Notes: a model not told the origin generated them from the letters alone. Shown: positions 1 through 9,618, numbered from the stretch's first letter. The stretch: 40,617 nucleotides of DNA from an uncultured Bacteroidota bacterium (GCA_937868545.1 CALMMX010000094.1:1-40617), one strand, 5' to 3'. Translations and numbers: made by a program.

Positions 1-87
1 GCAGATGATTTGATTAGAGGATTTTTAAAGAATAATAGATTACGAACTCTTGTTTTTCATGAAAAATCGTTTGATGATGAGATGTGA
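1..87 (+). CDS. 3' end of an unidentified gene (partial)
   Basis: Frame 1 is open from the window edge to a TGA at 85-87 and gives 28 residues ending EKSFDDEM. The tail is charged, as soluble protein C-termini often are, but it is too short to assign to a family. It could equally be a chance open frame in decayed DNA, because the next 475 bases contain only remnants. Confidence 0.3.
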   Translation, partial: ADDLIRGFLKNNRLRTLVFHEKSFDDEM

Positions 88-191
88 AATACCACAAAAA
101 ATAAATAGATTAAATAATTGAAATAAAATTGTTTCTTATATTTTAAATTCAAAACCTAAGCGAATTAATATCTATCCAAATTTTAATATTC

Positions 192-266
192 GTCATTGTG
201 ACGAAGGAAGCAATCTAACCATTGCAAAGAATAAGATTGCTTCGATTGAAAAAGTCTTACAATGAC
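192..266. repeat. Palindromic intergenic repeat (REP/MITE-like)
   Basis: Outer arms GTCATTGT (192-199) and ACAATGAC (259-266) and inner arms GAAGCAATCT (207-216) and AGATTGCTTC (234-243) are perfect inverted repeats, so the 75-nt unit folds as a long interrupted hairpin. From memory it resembles a palindromic intergenic repeat common in Bacteroidota genomes (of the form GTCATTGC...GAAGCAATCT). Its right end overlaps the first codon of the recombinase remnant, so it marks the break point of that gene. Confidence 0.75.
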
Positions 267-414
267 ATGGAAATTTGGACTGAATAATTTTAAATTGAAC
301 CCGATTGATAAGGTTTCTAAATTAATAGGGCATGGGCAAATAAAAGAAACTCAGATTTATGCTAAGATTGTAAATGAGGAACTTGATAAAGCAATGGATG
401 TTTTTAATGATTAA
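262..414 (+). pseudogene. C-terminal stump of a tyrosine recombinase/integrase
   Basis: This open stretch of 50 codons contains VSKLIGHGQIKETQIYAKI, the C-terminal signature of tyrosine recombinases of the conjugative-transposon or XerC/D type. It has the L-G-H box with its catalytic His, followed by the nucleophilic Tyr in QIYAKI. A full enzyme has 300-420 residues; everything upstream (core-binding domain, catalytic Arg and Lys) is absent. The apparent ATG at 262 lies inside the palindromic repeat at 192-266, so it is not the native start. The gene is dead and is a scar of a former mobile element next to the hipBST module. Confidence 0.8.
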
Positions 415-478
415 AGTGTATTATAGTGCACTTTAGAGACAAAGTTCGCTCTTACTTCTGGGTTTGTTCGTTTATATA

Positions 479-556
479 TGCATTTTATTGCACAAAAGTG
501 TGCGATAAGTGTATAAAAAGTGTATATTTGTATTAAGATATGCAATTTAATGCACA
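479..556. promoter_or_regulatory. Putative HipB operators and promoter of hipBST
   Basis: Two near-identical 16-mers, TGCATTTTATTGCACA (479-494) and TGCAATTTAATGCACA (541-556), match at 14 of 16 positions. Each has TGCA half-sites around an AT core. They flank a Bacteroidota -7 box, TATATTTG (523-530). The second copy abuts the hipB ATG at 557. Paired operators around the promoter of a toxin-antitoxin operon are the classic arrangement for autorepression by the HTH antitoxin. HipB binding is inferred, not shown. Confidence 0.6.
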
Positions 557-763
557 ATGGAGGCAAATAAAATAGGTGACTATATTAAAAATAGACGAAA
601 TACCTTGCGATTACAGCAGAAGGATTTAGCCGAACTTTCAGGAGTAAGTTTGCGTACGATTATTCAAATTGAAAATGGGACAGGTAATCCTTCAATTGAT
701 ACATTAAATAAATTAACTAAGGTGTTAGGTGTAGAAATAGAATTTAAAATGATCAATAAATAA
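557..763 (+). CDS. hipB: HipB-type XRE-family antitoxin / autorepressor
   Basis: This 68-residue protein is almost entirely one XRE/Cro helix-turn-helix. The HTH core is QKDLAELSGVSLRTIIQIENG (about residues 20-40), followed by the usual GNPSIDTLNKLTKVLGVE helices 4-5. It most resembles small HipB proteins that repress their own operon and help hold the HipA-type kinase. It is followed two bases after its stop by hipS and then hipT, so the three are co-transcribed. The two 16-bp repeats in front of it (479-494 and 541-556) are the obvious operator candidates. Family assignment rests on the HTH and on the neighbours. Confidence 0.85.
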   Translation: MEANKIGDYIKNRRNTLRLQQKDLAELSGVSLRTIIQIENGTGNPSIDTLNKLTKVLGVEIEFKMINK

Positions 764-765
764 AA

Positions 766-1086
766 ATGGCAAGACAAGGAATCGTATTTGTTAATGATGA
801 AGAGGTTGGTAATATTAGTTATCAAGATGGTCAATATATATTTAAATACAGGGATGATTATTTTAATAATGCACAGAAGAAGGCAATTAGTGTAACCTTA
901 CCAAAAACACAACAGGAGTATCAATCAAAAACATTATTTCCTTTCTTTTATAATATGTTAAGTGAAGGAGTTAATAGAAAATTACAATGCCGACAATTAC
1001 AAATTGACGAAAACGATTATTTTGGTTTACTCCTTGCAACAGGGGGCACCGAAACTATAGGAGCAGTTAGTGTAAAATCAAATTAA
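766..1086 (+). CDS. hipS: HipS-like protein (stand-alone HipA N-terminal subdomain)
   Basis: The 106 residues correspond to the N-subdomain-1 ('couple_hipA') region of HipA: an early beta-sheet (GIVFVNDEEVGNISYQDG), a central SVTLPKTQQEYQSKTLFPFFYNMLSEG stretch, and a closing DYFGLLLATGGTETIGAVSV. In single-chain HipA the same fold is fused to the kinase. Here it is a separate gene between hipB and the kinase, as in the HipBST systems, where HipS rather than HipB is the antitoxin that inhibits the kinase. Spacing is 2 nt after hipB and 6 nt before hipT, so expression is tightly coupled. Antitoxin activity is inferred from gene order and fold. Confidence 0.8.
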   Translation: MARQGIVFVNDEEVGNISYQDGQYIFKYRDDYFNNAQKKAISVTLPKTQQEYQSKTLFPFFYNMLSEGVNRKLQCRQLQIDENDYFGLLLATGGTETIGAVSVKSN

Positions 1087-1092
1087 TAAAAA

Positions 1093-2112
1093 ATGAGTGT
1101 TCAAATAAAATATTGCCCTGGTTCTTTAAAAGAAGGTTTTTCAACCTATAGCGGAGCTGTGCTCAAACGAATGTTTGATAACAAAAAAGTAAGCCATGTA
1201 TTACCTTTTTCTTCACCAGATACAGAAGGACCACACCAAGAAAAATTCATTGAAAACAGAAAACGGATTTCAATATCTGGCGTGCAGGAAAAACTATCTA
1301 TTGTTTTAGTAAAAAATAAATTACAACTAACCGAATCCGGACAACAAGGACAATATATATTAAAACCAATACCTCGTGATATTTTAAAAGTAAGTCAGGT
1401 TCCTGCCAACGAACATCTTACAATGCAAATTGCACGTCAAGTGTATAATATTCCCACAGCAGAAAATGCGCTTATCTTTTTTGATAATGATAAGCCGGCT
1501 TACATTACAAAGCGTTTTGATTTAAAGCCTGACGGAGGTAAATATTTACAAGAAGATTTTGCTGCTATAGCTGGAAAAACAAAAGACACTGCCGGCCAAG
1601 ATTTTAAATATGAATACAATTATCTTGATTTAGGTAAATTAATTGCTAAGCATATTAATGCTGCCGAAGTAGAGCTTGAAAAATATTACAAATTAGTGTT
1701 ATTCAATTATTTGTTTTCAAATGGCGATGCTCATTTAAAAAACTTCTCCTTAATAGAATCATCTGATGGTGATTTTATCATGAGTCCAGCGTATGATTTG
1801 GTTTGTACACGCATACATGTTAATGACTCTTATCTTGCATTAAAAGAAGGCTTAACAGCAGATTCATTAAACCATCCTTCTTTTTCAGTATTAGGTTATT
1901 TTGGGTATGATGATTTTTTTGATTTTGGATTACAGCTCGGTTTAAAAGAGTCAAGGCTTATAAAAATATTAGATCAAATGCGAACGGAAAATAATAGTGT
2001 TTATGGTTTGATTGCTCATTCTTATCTTGATAATGAAACCAAAATTGAATACACAACATTGTATAAAGACAAGGTAGTTAGATTAAACATTTCTTTCGGT
2101 AAACGTATTTAA
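1093..2112 (+). CDS. hipT: HipT-like serine/threonine kinase toxin
   Basis: This 339-residue HipA-type kinase lacks the N-subdomain-1, which is supplied by the preceding gene. Visible elements: a Gly-rich loop SISGVQEKLS at residues 60-69, whose S60 and S62 match the paired-serine (SxS) autophosphorylation motif of HipT; an ATP-site Lys in YILKP (K91); the catalytic loop NGDAHLKN (D212); and the metal-binding SPAYDLV (D235). All kinase residues are intact, so the toxin is predicted active. E. coli HipT phosphorylates tryptophanyl-tRNA synthetase and HipA phosphorylates GltX; the target here is unknown. It is the last gene of the hipB-hipS-hipT operon and no terminator is evident after it. Confidence 0.85.
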   Translation: MSVQIKYCPGSLKEGFSTYSGAVLKRMFDNKKVSHVLPFSSPDTEGPHQEKFIENRKRISISGVQEKLSIVLVKNKLQLTESGQQGQYILKPIPRDILKVSQVPANEHLTMQIARQVYNIPTAENALIFFDNDKPAYITKRFDLKPDGGKYLQEDFAAIAGKTKDTAGQDFKYEYNYLDLGKLIAKHINAAEVELEKYYKLVLFNYLFSNGDAHLKNFSLIESSDGDFIMSPAYDLVCTRIHVNDSYLALKEGLTADSLNHPSFSVLGYFGYDDFFDFGLQLGLKESRLIKILDQMRTENNSVYGLIAHSYLDNETKIEYTTLYKDKVVRLNISFGKRI

Positions 2113-2493
2113 TTTTAGTTTTAAGTCGTTAAATACAATCCTAATTTCAAAACACTTATTTAAAATCGCTACAATTTATAGTAATTTAATGCTATATTTA
2201 TAAACATTAGCATTTTATTATTCCATTTTACATTATTTTAGCTTATAGTTAGTTAAAGTGATTTTATGTATACGTTTGTTATTTGTTCGCCTAAATCATC
2301 TGAAAGCCACGACCATAAAAGCAATGTGTTTGCATTACTCGCAAACGTTTCGCATCAAAAAAGAAATAGTATTTATTTAAAGTGTATACTTTATCCATAG
2401 CGTAAGCATAGATAAGATAATTGTAAAAGAATATTAAATTAGGGTTTGCGAAGTGAGTAAAAATTCAAATGTTCCCCCTATGTTTACCCTGTT
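2113..2493. other. Intergenic, no gene seen
   Basis: About 380 bases between hipT and the tRNA terminator hold no convincing coding frame. A short inverted repeat GTTTGC (2328-2333) / GCAAAC (2341-2346) and several short fragments without homology that I recognise are present. The stretch could be eroded mobile-element DNA, given the recombinase stump on the other side of hipBST. Confidence 0.4.
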
Positions 2494-2532
2494 AAATCAA
2501 AAACCCTTGAAAGCGTTTGCTATCAAGGGTTT
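2494..2532 (-). terminator. Rho-independent terminator of the tRNA-Arg gene
   Basis: A perfect 10-bp stem, AAACCCTTGA (2501-2510) and TCAAGGGTTT (2523-2532), carries a 12-nt loop. Read on the minus strand it lies 13 nt past the tRNA 3' end and is followed by a U-rich run. Confidence 0.75.
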
Positions 2533-2545
2533 CAAATTTTAAAAG

Positions 2546-2619
2546 TGACCCCGATTGGATTCGAACCAATGGCCCACAGCTTAGAAGGCTGTTGCTCTAT
2601 CCAGCTGAGCTACGGGGCC
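2546..2619 (-). tRNA. tRNA-Arg (anticodon TCT)
   Basis: The reverse complement folds as a full cloverleaf. The acceptor GGCCCCG pairs with CGGGGTC (one G-U pair), the T-loop is TTCGAATC, and the anticodon loop CTTCTAA contains TCT (complement of 2583-2585), which reads AGA codons. A73 is the discriminator (2546). The CCA end is not encoded. The 3' end points toward the hipBST and recombinase remnant, the orientation in which tRNA genes serve as integration targets. Confidence 0.95.
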
Positions 2620-2752
2620 AGCTATTATCTTAAAAAAAACACTACATTTTATTTAAGAGTGTGCGAATTTAATACTTTTTTTTAATTTAAACACTCATTT
2701 TTTAAATACTTATAAATTACGTTTATTTTGGTATTTTAGCCTTTTGTAGCTT

Positions 2753-4699
2753 GTGGTTAAACTATCTGTCATAATTGTTAATTATAACGTCAAACATTTT
2801 ATTGAACAATGTTTGTTTTCGGTGTTTAAAGCCTCTGAAACCCTTACCTGTGAGGTGTTTGTAGTTGATAATAATTCGGTAGATGGTTCTACAACACTTA
2901 TAAAAGATAAATTCCCAAACGTAAACTTAATAGAAAATAAGGTAAATACCGGATTTTCGGTGGCTAATAACCAAGCCATAAAATTGGCAAAAGGTGAATA
3001 TGTGTTGCTTTTAAACCCCGATACGGTGGTTCAGGAAGATACTTTTACCAAAATTATAGCCTTTATGGATAAAACACCCGATGCGGGTGGATTAGGGGTT
3101 AAAATGCTTGATGGACAAGGTAATTTTGCACCAGAGTCAAAAAGAGGCTTACCAACCCCAAGTGTGGCTTTTTATAAAATGTTTGGTTTAGCTAAGTTTT
3201 TCCCAAAATCAGAAAAATTTGGGAAATACCATTTAACTTATTTGTCAGAAAATGAAATTCATAGTGTTGATGTGCTAAGTGGTGCGTTTATGCTAATACG
3301 TAAAACTGTTTTAGATACAATTGGTAATTTAGATGAAACATTTTTTATGTATGGAGAAGACATAGATTTAAGTTATCGCATTACCAAAGCAGGTTTCAAA
3401 AATTACTATTTCCCCCAAACACAAATTATACATTACAAAGGCGAAAGCACCAAAAGAAGTAGCTTAAATTATGTGGTTATTTTTTATAAAGCCATGGCTA
3501 TTTTCTCTAAAAAGCATTTTAGTGGCTCTCATGCATTTTGGTTTAATTTCTTAATTCATTTTGCAATAATATTAAAGGCAGGTTTGGCTTTAGTTACCCG
3601 TTTTTTTAAGGCTTTTACTGTGCCAATGATAGATTTTGCTTTAATAGTTTTTAGTCTTTATGTTATCAAAAACTTGTACCAATACAATTCAGGTTTACAA
3701 ACAGATATTTATTCCGAAAAATTATTGAGTGTGGCATTTCCATTATATGCATTAATATGGATTATTACATTGTATTTTAATGGTGGTTATGATAAACCAG
3801 TAAAAATTTTAAGAATTGTAAGAGGTATTTTTATTGGAACGGTTTTTATTTTAATGGGCTATTCATTATTGCCAGAAAGCATGCGGTTTTCGAGAGCCCT
3901 AATTTTATTTGGGACATTGGGTGCATTGGTTTCTGTAATACTATTGCGCTTAATTTTACACCTTGCAAAATTTAAAAATTATAGTTTAAGCTCAGTTAAA
4001 ACCAAACGCATTGCTGTAATTGGCGAAGAACAAGAATTTAACCGTGTGCACGGTTTAATAAAACAAACCGAAGTAAATCCTTCTTTTGTAGGCTTTGTAA
4101 GCGCTGAGCAAAATGGAGTGCATAACCCATTATACATTGGTAAATTAAATCAAATTGATGAAGTAATAAAAATTCATCAGATAAATGAAATAATTTTTTG
4201 TGCTAAAGATTTGAGTTCTCAATTCATTATTAATAACATGCTTACTCTTGTATCAAGTGGTGTTGATTTTAAAATTGCACCTCCCGAAAGCCTCTCTATT
4301 ATTGGAAGTAATAATATTGATACGGCTGGCGATTTATACATGATAGACGTAAATAGTATTTCTAAACCAAGTAATAAACGAAATAAACGATTGCTTGATG
4401 TTGCTTTTAGTGTATTAGCCATTGTATTTAGCCCTATTTTATTTTTTATTCAGGAAACTAAAAGCAAGTATTTTGTAAACTGTTTTAATGTGTTATTTGG
4501 TTTTTATTCGTGGGTAGGATATGGCAAAACCGTTGATAAAACTTTACCAGAAATAAAACGTTCGGTATTATCACCTTCTATGTTGCAACTTAATTCTAGT
4601 GATAAAGTTAAACTCATTAATTTGCGTTATGCTAAAGATTATAAAATTGAAAAAGATTTAATAATTATTTGGAAGTGCCTTAAAAAACTAGGTATTTAA
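2753..4699 (+). CDS. Family 2 glycosyltransferase fused to a polyprenyl-phosphotransferase-like membrane region
   Basis: The 648-residue protein starts at GTG. Residues 1-240 form a GT-A family 2 glycosyltransferase (WbbL/rhamnosyltransferase-like): LSVIIVNYN, acceptor/metal region LLLNPDT (D90) and FMYGEDIDLSYR (E202-D203). About five membrane segments follow (roughly 264-284, 292-306, 325-341, 356-372, 381-403). Residues 417-535 form a Rossmann-like domain and end in NKRLLDVAFSVLAIVFSP. That second half mirrors the N-terminal part of WbaP/WcaJ polyprenyl glycosylphosphotransferases but stops before their catalytic domain. It probably acts at the inner membrane in polysaccharide or glycoprotein glycan assembly; the sugar is unknown. 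It is monocistronic or followed by the esterase 28 nt downstream. Confidence 0.8.
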   Translation: MVKLSVIIVNYNVKHFIEQCLFSVFKASETLTCEVFVVDNNSVDGSTTLIKDKFPNVNLIENKVNTGFSVANNQAIKLAKGEYVLLLNPDTVVQEDTFTKIIAFMDKTPDAGGLGVKMLDGQGNFAPESKRGLPTPSVAFYKMFGLAKFFPKSEKFGKYHLTYLSENEIHSVDVLSGAFMLIRKTVLDTIGNLDETFFMYGEDIDLSYRITKAGFKNYYFPQTQIIHYKGESTKRSSLNYVVIFYKAMAIFSKKHFSGSHAFWFNFLIHFAIILKAGLALVTRFFKAFTVPMIDFALIVFSLYVIKNLYQYNSGLQTDIYSEKLLSVAFPLYALIWIITLYFNGGYDKPVKILRIVRGIFIGTVFILMGYSLLPESMRFSRALILFGTLGALVSVILLRLILHLAKFKNYSLSSVKTKRIAVIGEEQEFNRVHGLIKQTEVNPSFVGFVSAEQNGVHNPLYIGKLNQIDEVIKIHQINEIIFCAKDLSSQFIINNMLTLVSSGVDFKIAPPESLSIIGSNNIDTAGDLYMIDVNSISKPSNKRNKRLLDVAFSVLAIVFSPILFFIQETKSKYFVNCFNVLFGFYSWVGYGKTVDKTLPEIKRSVLSPSMLQLNSSDKVKLINLRYAKDYKIEKDLIIIWKCLKKLGI

Positions 4700-4727
4700 A
4701 GTTTTTATTAATATTAATTCCAATGGT

Positions 4728-6281
4728 ATGAAGTACATTTTTTTGATAGTGTTTTGTTGTAATTATATGTTGAACTATTCGCAAAATATGACTGAATCAG
4801 ATTTGATTGTCAATACTAAGTATGGCAAAATAAAAGGAGCTATTGAAAAAAATAGTTGTGTGTGGCGTGGTGTTCCCTTTGCAAAAGCGCCTGTTGGTAA
4901 TTTAAGATTTAAAGCGCCTGTTCCTACAGATAGTTGGGAAGGAATAAAAAACGCTACAGAGTTTGGCAACAATGCCATGCAAATTAATTCGCCTTATGCC
5001 GAAGGAAAAATTAGCGAGGATTGTTTGTATTTAAATATCTGGTCGCCAAAAGCAGACACAAAAAAACGCCCAGTAATGGTTTGGATACATGGCGGTGGAT
5101 TTTCGCAAGGTGCTGGTTCCAATTCCTTATACAATGGGGTAGAGTTAGTTAATAAAGGAGATGTGGTTGTAGTTACTATTAATTACAGATTAGGACCATT
5201 GGCATTTTTGTATTTTGATGAATTACCCGAAAATAAAGGAGAGTTTGAAAGTAACCTTGGTATTAAAGATCAAATAGCAGCATTAAAATGGGTAAATCAA
5301 AATATTGAATTTTTTGGCGGGGATCCTAATAACGTTACTATTTTTGGGCAATCTTCTGGCGCTACTAGTTGCATGACAATTTTATCATGTCCATCTGCAA
5401 AAGGTTTATTTCATAAGGTTATTGCCGAAAGTCCTTCACTAAATTTTTGGACCAAAGAACAAGCTACACAAGTAACAAAACAATTTCTTAGCCTTATTGG
5501 TATTACTAAAAATAATATGTCTGATTTGTATACTATCTCAGCCGATTCATTAATTAAGGTGGCAGATGTTATGCTTTCAAACAGAAATAATTTACCTGGA
5601 ATTGGTATTTTTTCTCCAACTGTTGATGAAGTGTTTTTGCCTAATAAACCTATTGATGCTATTAAATCTGGCTTTACAAAAGATATTCCATTGCTAATTG
5701 GTACTAACCGCTTTGAAGCAAATATTTTTAAAACCTACAGCAGAGCGCCAATTCCTAAAAATGCCAATGAAATTCATATAGAGTTTGAAAAGCATGCGCC
5801 AACAGCTGAGAGTAGAATTACCAGTTGTTATAAAAATTACCCAAAAAAGGATGCAATTTATAACTTAGTTACAGATGGTGTGTTTACAATGCCTTGTATA
5901 AAAGCTGCTGAGGCGCAAACTAGCAATGCCTCAACATGGATGTATAGATTAGATTGGGAATCATTGCCATTAAAATTAAAAGGCCTAAGAACTTGCCATG
6001 CCTTAGAATTGTTTTTTGTTTTTAATTCTTTTAAATCGGGTATTGGTAAAAAATTAACCATCTTAACCAGCAAAAAAAAGGTTTACAATCTTTCAAGTTT
6101 AATGCAAGATTGTTGGATTAGTTTTTCTAAAAATGGCAATCCAAACAAAGATAATTCAACAAACTGGAAACCATATGATTCGGTAAACAGAGCCACAATG
6201 CTTTTTAATAAAACATCAAAAGTTGTAAACGACCCAAATGCTGAGCAAAGAGTTAAATGGGCCGACGAAAAGTTTTTTTAA
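4728..6281 (+). CDS. Secreted type-B carboxylesterase
   Basis: The 517-residue alpha/beta-hydrolase has a signal peptide (MKYIFLIVFCCNYMLNYSQ) and the carboxylesterase/lipase type B signatures: FAKAPVGNLRF, SEDCLYLNIW, the oxyanion HGGG at 121-124, and the nucleophile elbow G-Q-S-S-G with S209. The usual GESAG is changed to GQSSG. The acid E330 (GTNRFEANIF) and the base H424 (CHALELFFVF, family GAFHGAELPFVF) complete the triad, so it should be active. The natural ester is unknown. No lipobox is present, so periplasmic or exported location is inferred. Confidence 0.85.
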   Translation: MKYIFLIVFCCNYMLNYSQNMTESDLIVNTKYGKIKGAIEKNSCVWRGVPFAKAPVGNLRFKAPVPTDSWEGIKNATEFGNNAMQINSPYAEGKISEDCLYLNIWSPKADTKKRPVMVWIHGGGFSQGAGSNSLYNGVELVNKGDVVVVTINYRLGPLAFLYFDELPENKGEFESNLGIKDQIAALKWVNQNIEFFGGDPNNVTIFGQSSGATSCMTILSCPSAKGLFHKVIAESPSLNFWTKEQATQVTKQFLSLIGITKNNMSDLYTISADSLIKVADVMLSNRNNLPGIGIFSPTVDEVFLPNKPIDAIKSGFTKDIPLLIGTNRFEANIFKTYSRAPIPKNANEIHIEFEKHAPTAESRITSCYKNYPKKDAIYNLVTDGVFTMPCIKAAEAQTSNASTWMYRLDWESLPLKLKGLRTCHALELFFVFNSFKSGIGKKLTILTSKKKVYNLSSLMQDCWISFSKNGNPNKDNSTNWKPYDSVNRATMLFNKTSKVVNDPNAEQRVKWADEKFF

Positions 6282-6318
6282 ATAAAAATCATCAGTTGTA
6301 TTTTTAGCATTTTTTAGA

Positions 6319-6348
6319 TTTTGAGTTTATTAAATTGTAATAAATTTG
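6319..6348 (+). promoter_or_regulatory. Bacteroidota-type promoter for the rhodanese-like gene
   Basis: TTTTG at 6319-6323 and TAAATTTG at 6341-6348 with 17 nt between them match the -33 TTG / -7 TAnnTTTG consensus. The ATG follows 16 nt later. Confidence 0.5.
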
Positions 6349-6364
6349 AATAAAAAAATGTATC

Positions 6365-6787
6365 ATGAAAATCTTATTAATATTCTTAGTTTCTAGTGTA
6401 AGCTTTATAAGTGCTTTTTTTCAAACTCCAACTTGGAAAAAAGAACAACTCATGTCAACAACCGAGTTAAGCACCAAACTTAAAACAAATGCAAAAGATA
6501 AACCTTTGGTATTTAATGTTGGTCCGATGCAAAATATTAAAACCGCTGTAGCTGTTGGTGCAGCAACCAATATTACTTTTGCTAGTAAAATGAAGGAAAC
6601 TCTAGCCATGGAAAATAAAACAAAAGCTATTGTAGTTTATTGTGGCTGTTGTTCATATTCAACCTGTCCAAATATTAAACCAGCATACGATGCTTTAGTA
6701 GAAATGGGTTATAAAAACACCAAAGTATTAGAGTTACCTGTAGGCCTTAATCCAGATTGGATTTCAAAAGGTTTTCCTATGGAATAA
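6365..6787 (+). CDS. Exported rhodanese-like protein with a CGCC...C motif
   Basis: The 140-residue protein has an N-terminal signal peptide (about residues 1-20). It shows the layout of a rhodanese domain (DKPLVFNVGP, then IVVYCGCCSYSTCPNIKPAYDALVEMGYKNTKVLELPVG, with a short closing helix). The active-site loop reads CGCCSYSTC instead of the usual CxxGxR, with four closely spaced cysteines. From memory, similar secreted proteins with a CGCC(P/S)..xxCPNI/VRPA motif occur across bacteria without an assigned function. A thiol redox, sulfur-transfer or metal-binding role is possible. It ends four bases before the stop of the convergent gene on the other strand. Confidence 0.6.
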   Translation: MKILLIFLVSSVSFISAFFQTPTWKKEQLMSTTELSTKLKTNAKDKPLVFNVGPMQNIKTAVAVGAATNITFASKMKETLAMENKTKAIVVYCGCCSYSTCPNIKPAYDALVEMGYKNTKVLELPVGLNPDWISKGFPME

Positions 6788-6790
6788 TTA

Positions 6791-7429
6791 TTATCTCACG
6801 TTTAGTAAATCATCGTTTTCTTTTACAAAAAATCCTGATGTATTTTCATTCATAAAATGTATGGTTGCTTTGGCAACTTGTAAATCATAAATGGCTTTAT
6901 ATTTTTTAGGAATTAAAAAAGAAAAAACGGTCATAAAAGCTTTACCAATCATTTCTCCTAACCTAAATTCTTCACGCTTTCCCAGTAACATGGAAGGTCT
7001 AATAATATATGTACATGTAAAACCAATTGCTTTAACAGCATTTTCCATTTGTCCTTTAGTTTTATTATAAAAAATACCTGAGGTTTCGCTTGCACCCATT
7101 GATGAAATTACAGCAAATTGTTTAATACCATTTGCTTTTGCAATTTTTGCTGTATTTACTACATAGTCATAATCAACTTTATAAAATGCTTCCTTTGTGC
7201 CTGCCTTTTTAATGGTTGTTCCTAAGCAGCAAAATAAATCATCACCTTGTATTGCAGCTTCATTGGGATTATTAAAATCAAAAACAATTTGTTCTAATTT
7301 GGGGTGTGAAGTGTTTTGCTTACTTCTCACTAAAATAATAACCTTTGAGTAGTTTGTATTATTAAGTAATTGATGAGTAATTTCTTTTCCAATTAAACCA
7401 GTTGATCCTAATACTATTGCTGTTTTCAT
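6791..7429 (-). CDS. NAD(P)-binding oxidoreductase-like protein (TIP30/HTATIP2-type, atypical SDR)
   Basis: The 212-residue Rossmann protein has the nucleotide loop GSTGLIG near the N-terminus (VLGSTGLIGKEI) and the HTATIP2/NmrA-like pattern FCCLGTTIKKAGTKEAFYKVDYDYV...AKANGIKQFAVISSMGA. A YxxxK-like YNKTKGQME follows, with IIRPSMLLGKRE. The frame is open 16 codons further upstream, but that extension translates the interspersed repeat at 7441-7550, so the ATG complement at 7427-7429 is chosen. The substrate is not predictable; relatives are often annotated oxidoreductase or semialdehyde-dehydrogenase-like. Confidence 0.75.
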   Translation of the reverse strand: MKTAIVLGSTGLIGKEITHQLLNNTNYSKVIILVRSKQNTSHPKLEQIVFDFNNPNEAAIQGDDLFCCLGTTIKKAGTKEAFYKVDYDYVVNTAKIAKANGIKQFAVISSMGASETSGIFYNKTKGQMENAVKAIGFTCTYIIRPSMLLGKREEFRLGEMIGKAFMTVFSFLIPKKYKAIYDLQVAKATIHFMNENTSGFFVKENDDLLNVR

Positions 7430-7440
7430 ATTTTTATTTT

Positions 7441-7550
7441 TTGGGCGTTTCCCCTTAACTTGCACACATTCTACCAAAGTGGCCAGGCTTTACGTTCCAA
7501 TCTTTTTGTTCGTTCCTCTCAAAAAGGATTTACACTGCAATTCTTAACGC
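7441..7550. repeat. Interspersed intergenic repeat of the GGCTTTACGTTCCAATC type
   Basis: The segment is richer in G+C than its surroundings. It fills the gap between ligA and the next gene almost exactly. It contains GGGCGTT at the left, the block AGGCTTTACGTTCCAATC, and an imperfect hairpin AATCTTTTTG (7499-7508) / CAAAAAGGATT (7520-7530), and it ends with CTTAACGC. From memory, sequences of this pattern recur between genes in many Bacteroidota genomes. Identity as a dispersed repeat cannot be proved inside one window. Confidence 0.6.
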
Positions 7551-7551
7551 A

Positions 7552-9618
<2,067 letters not shown>

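Noticed and set aside
412..435. Hairpin TAAAGTG/CACTTTA as terminator of the integrase stump
   Set aside because: Seven-bp stem with no following U-run; it may instead be part of the hipB control region.
7430..7477. N-terminal extension of the TIP30-like protein
   Set aside because: The extra 16 codons translate the interspersed repeat; the Rossmann fold begins directly at the ATG complement at 7427-7429.
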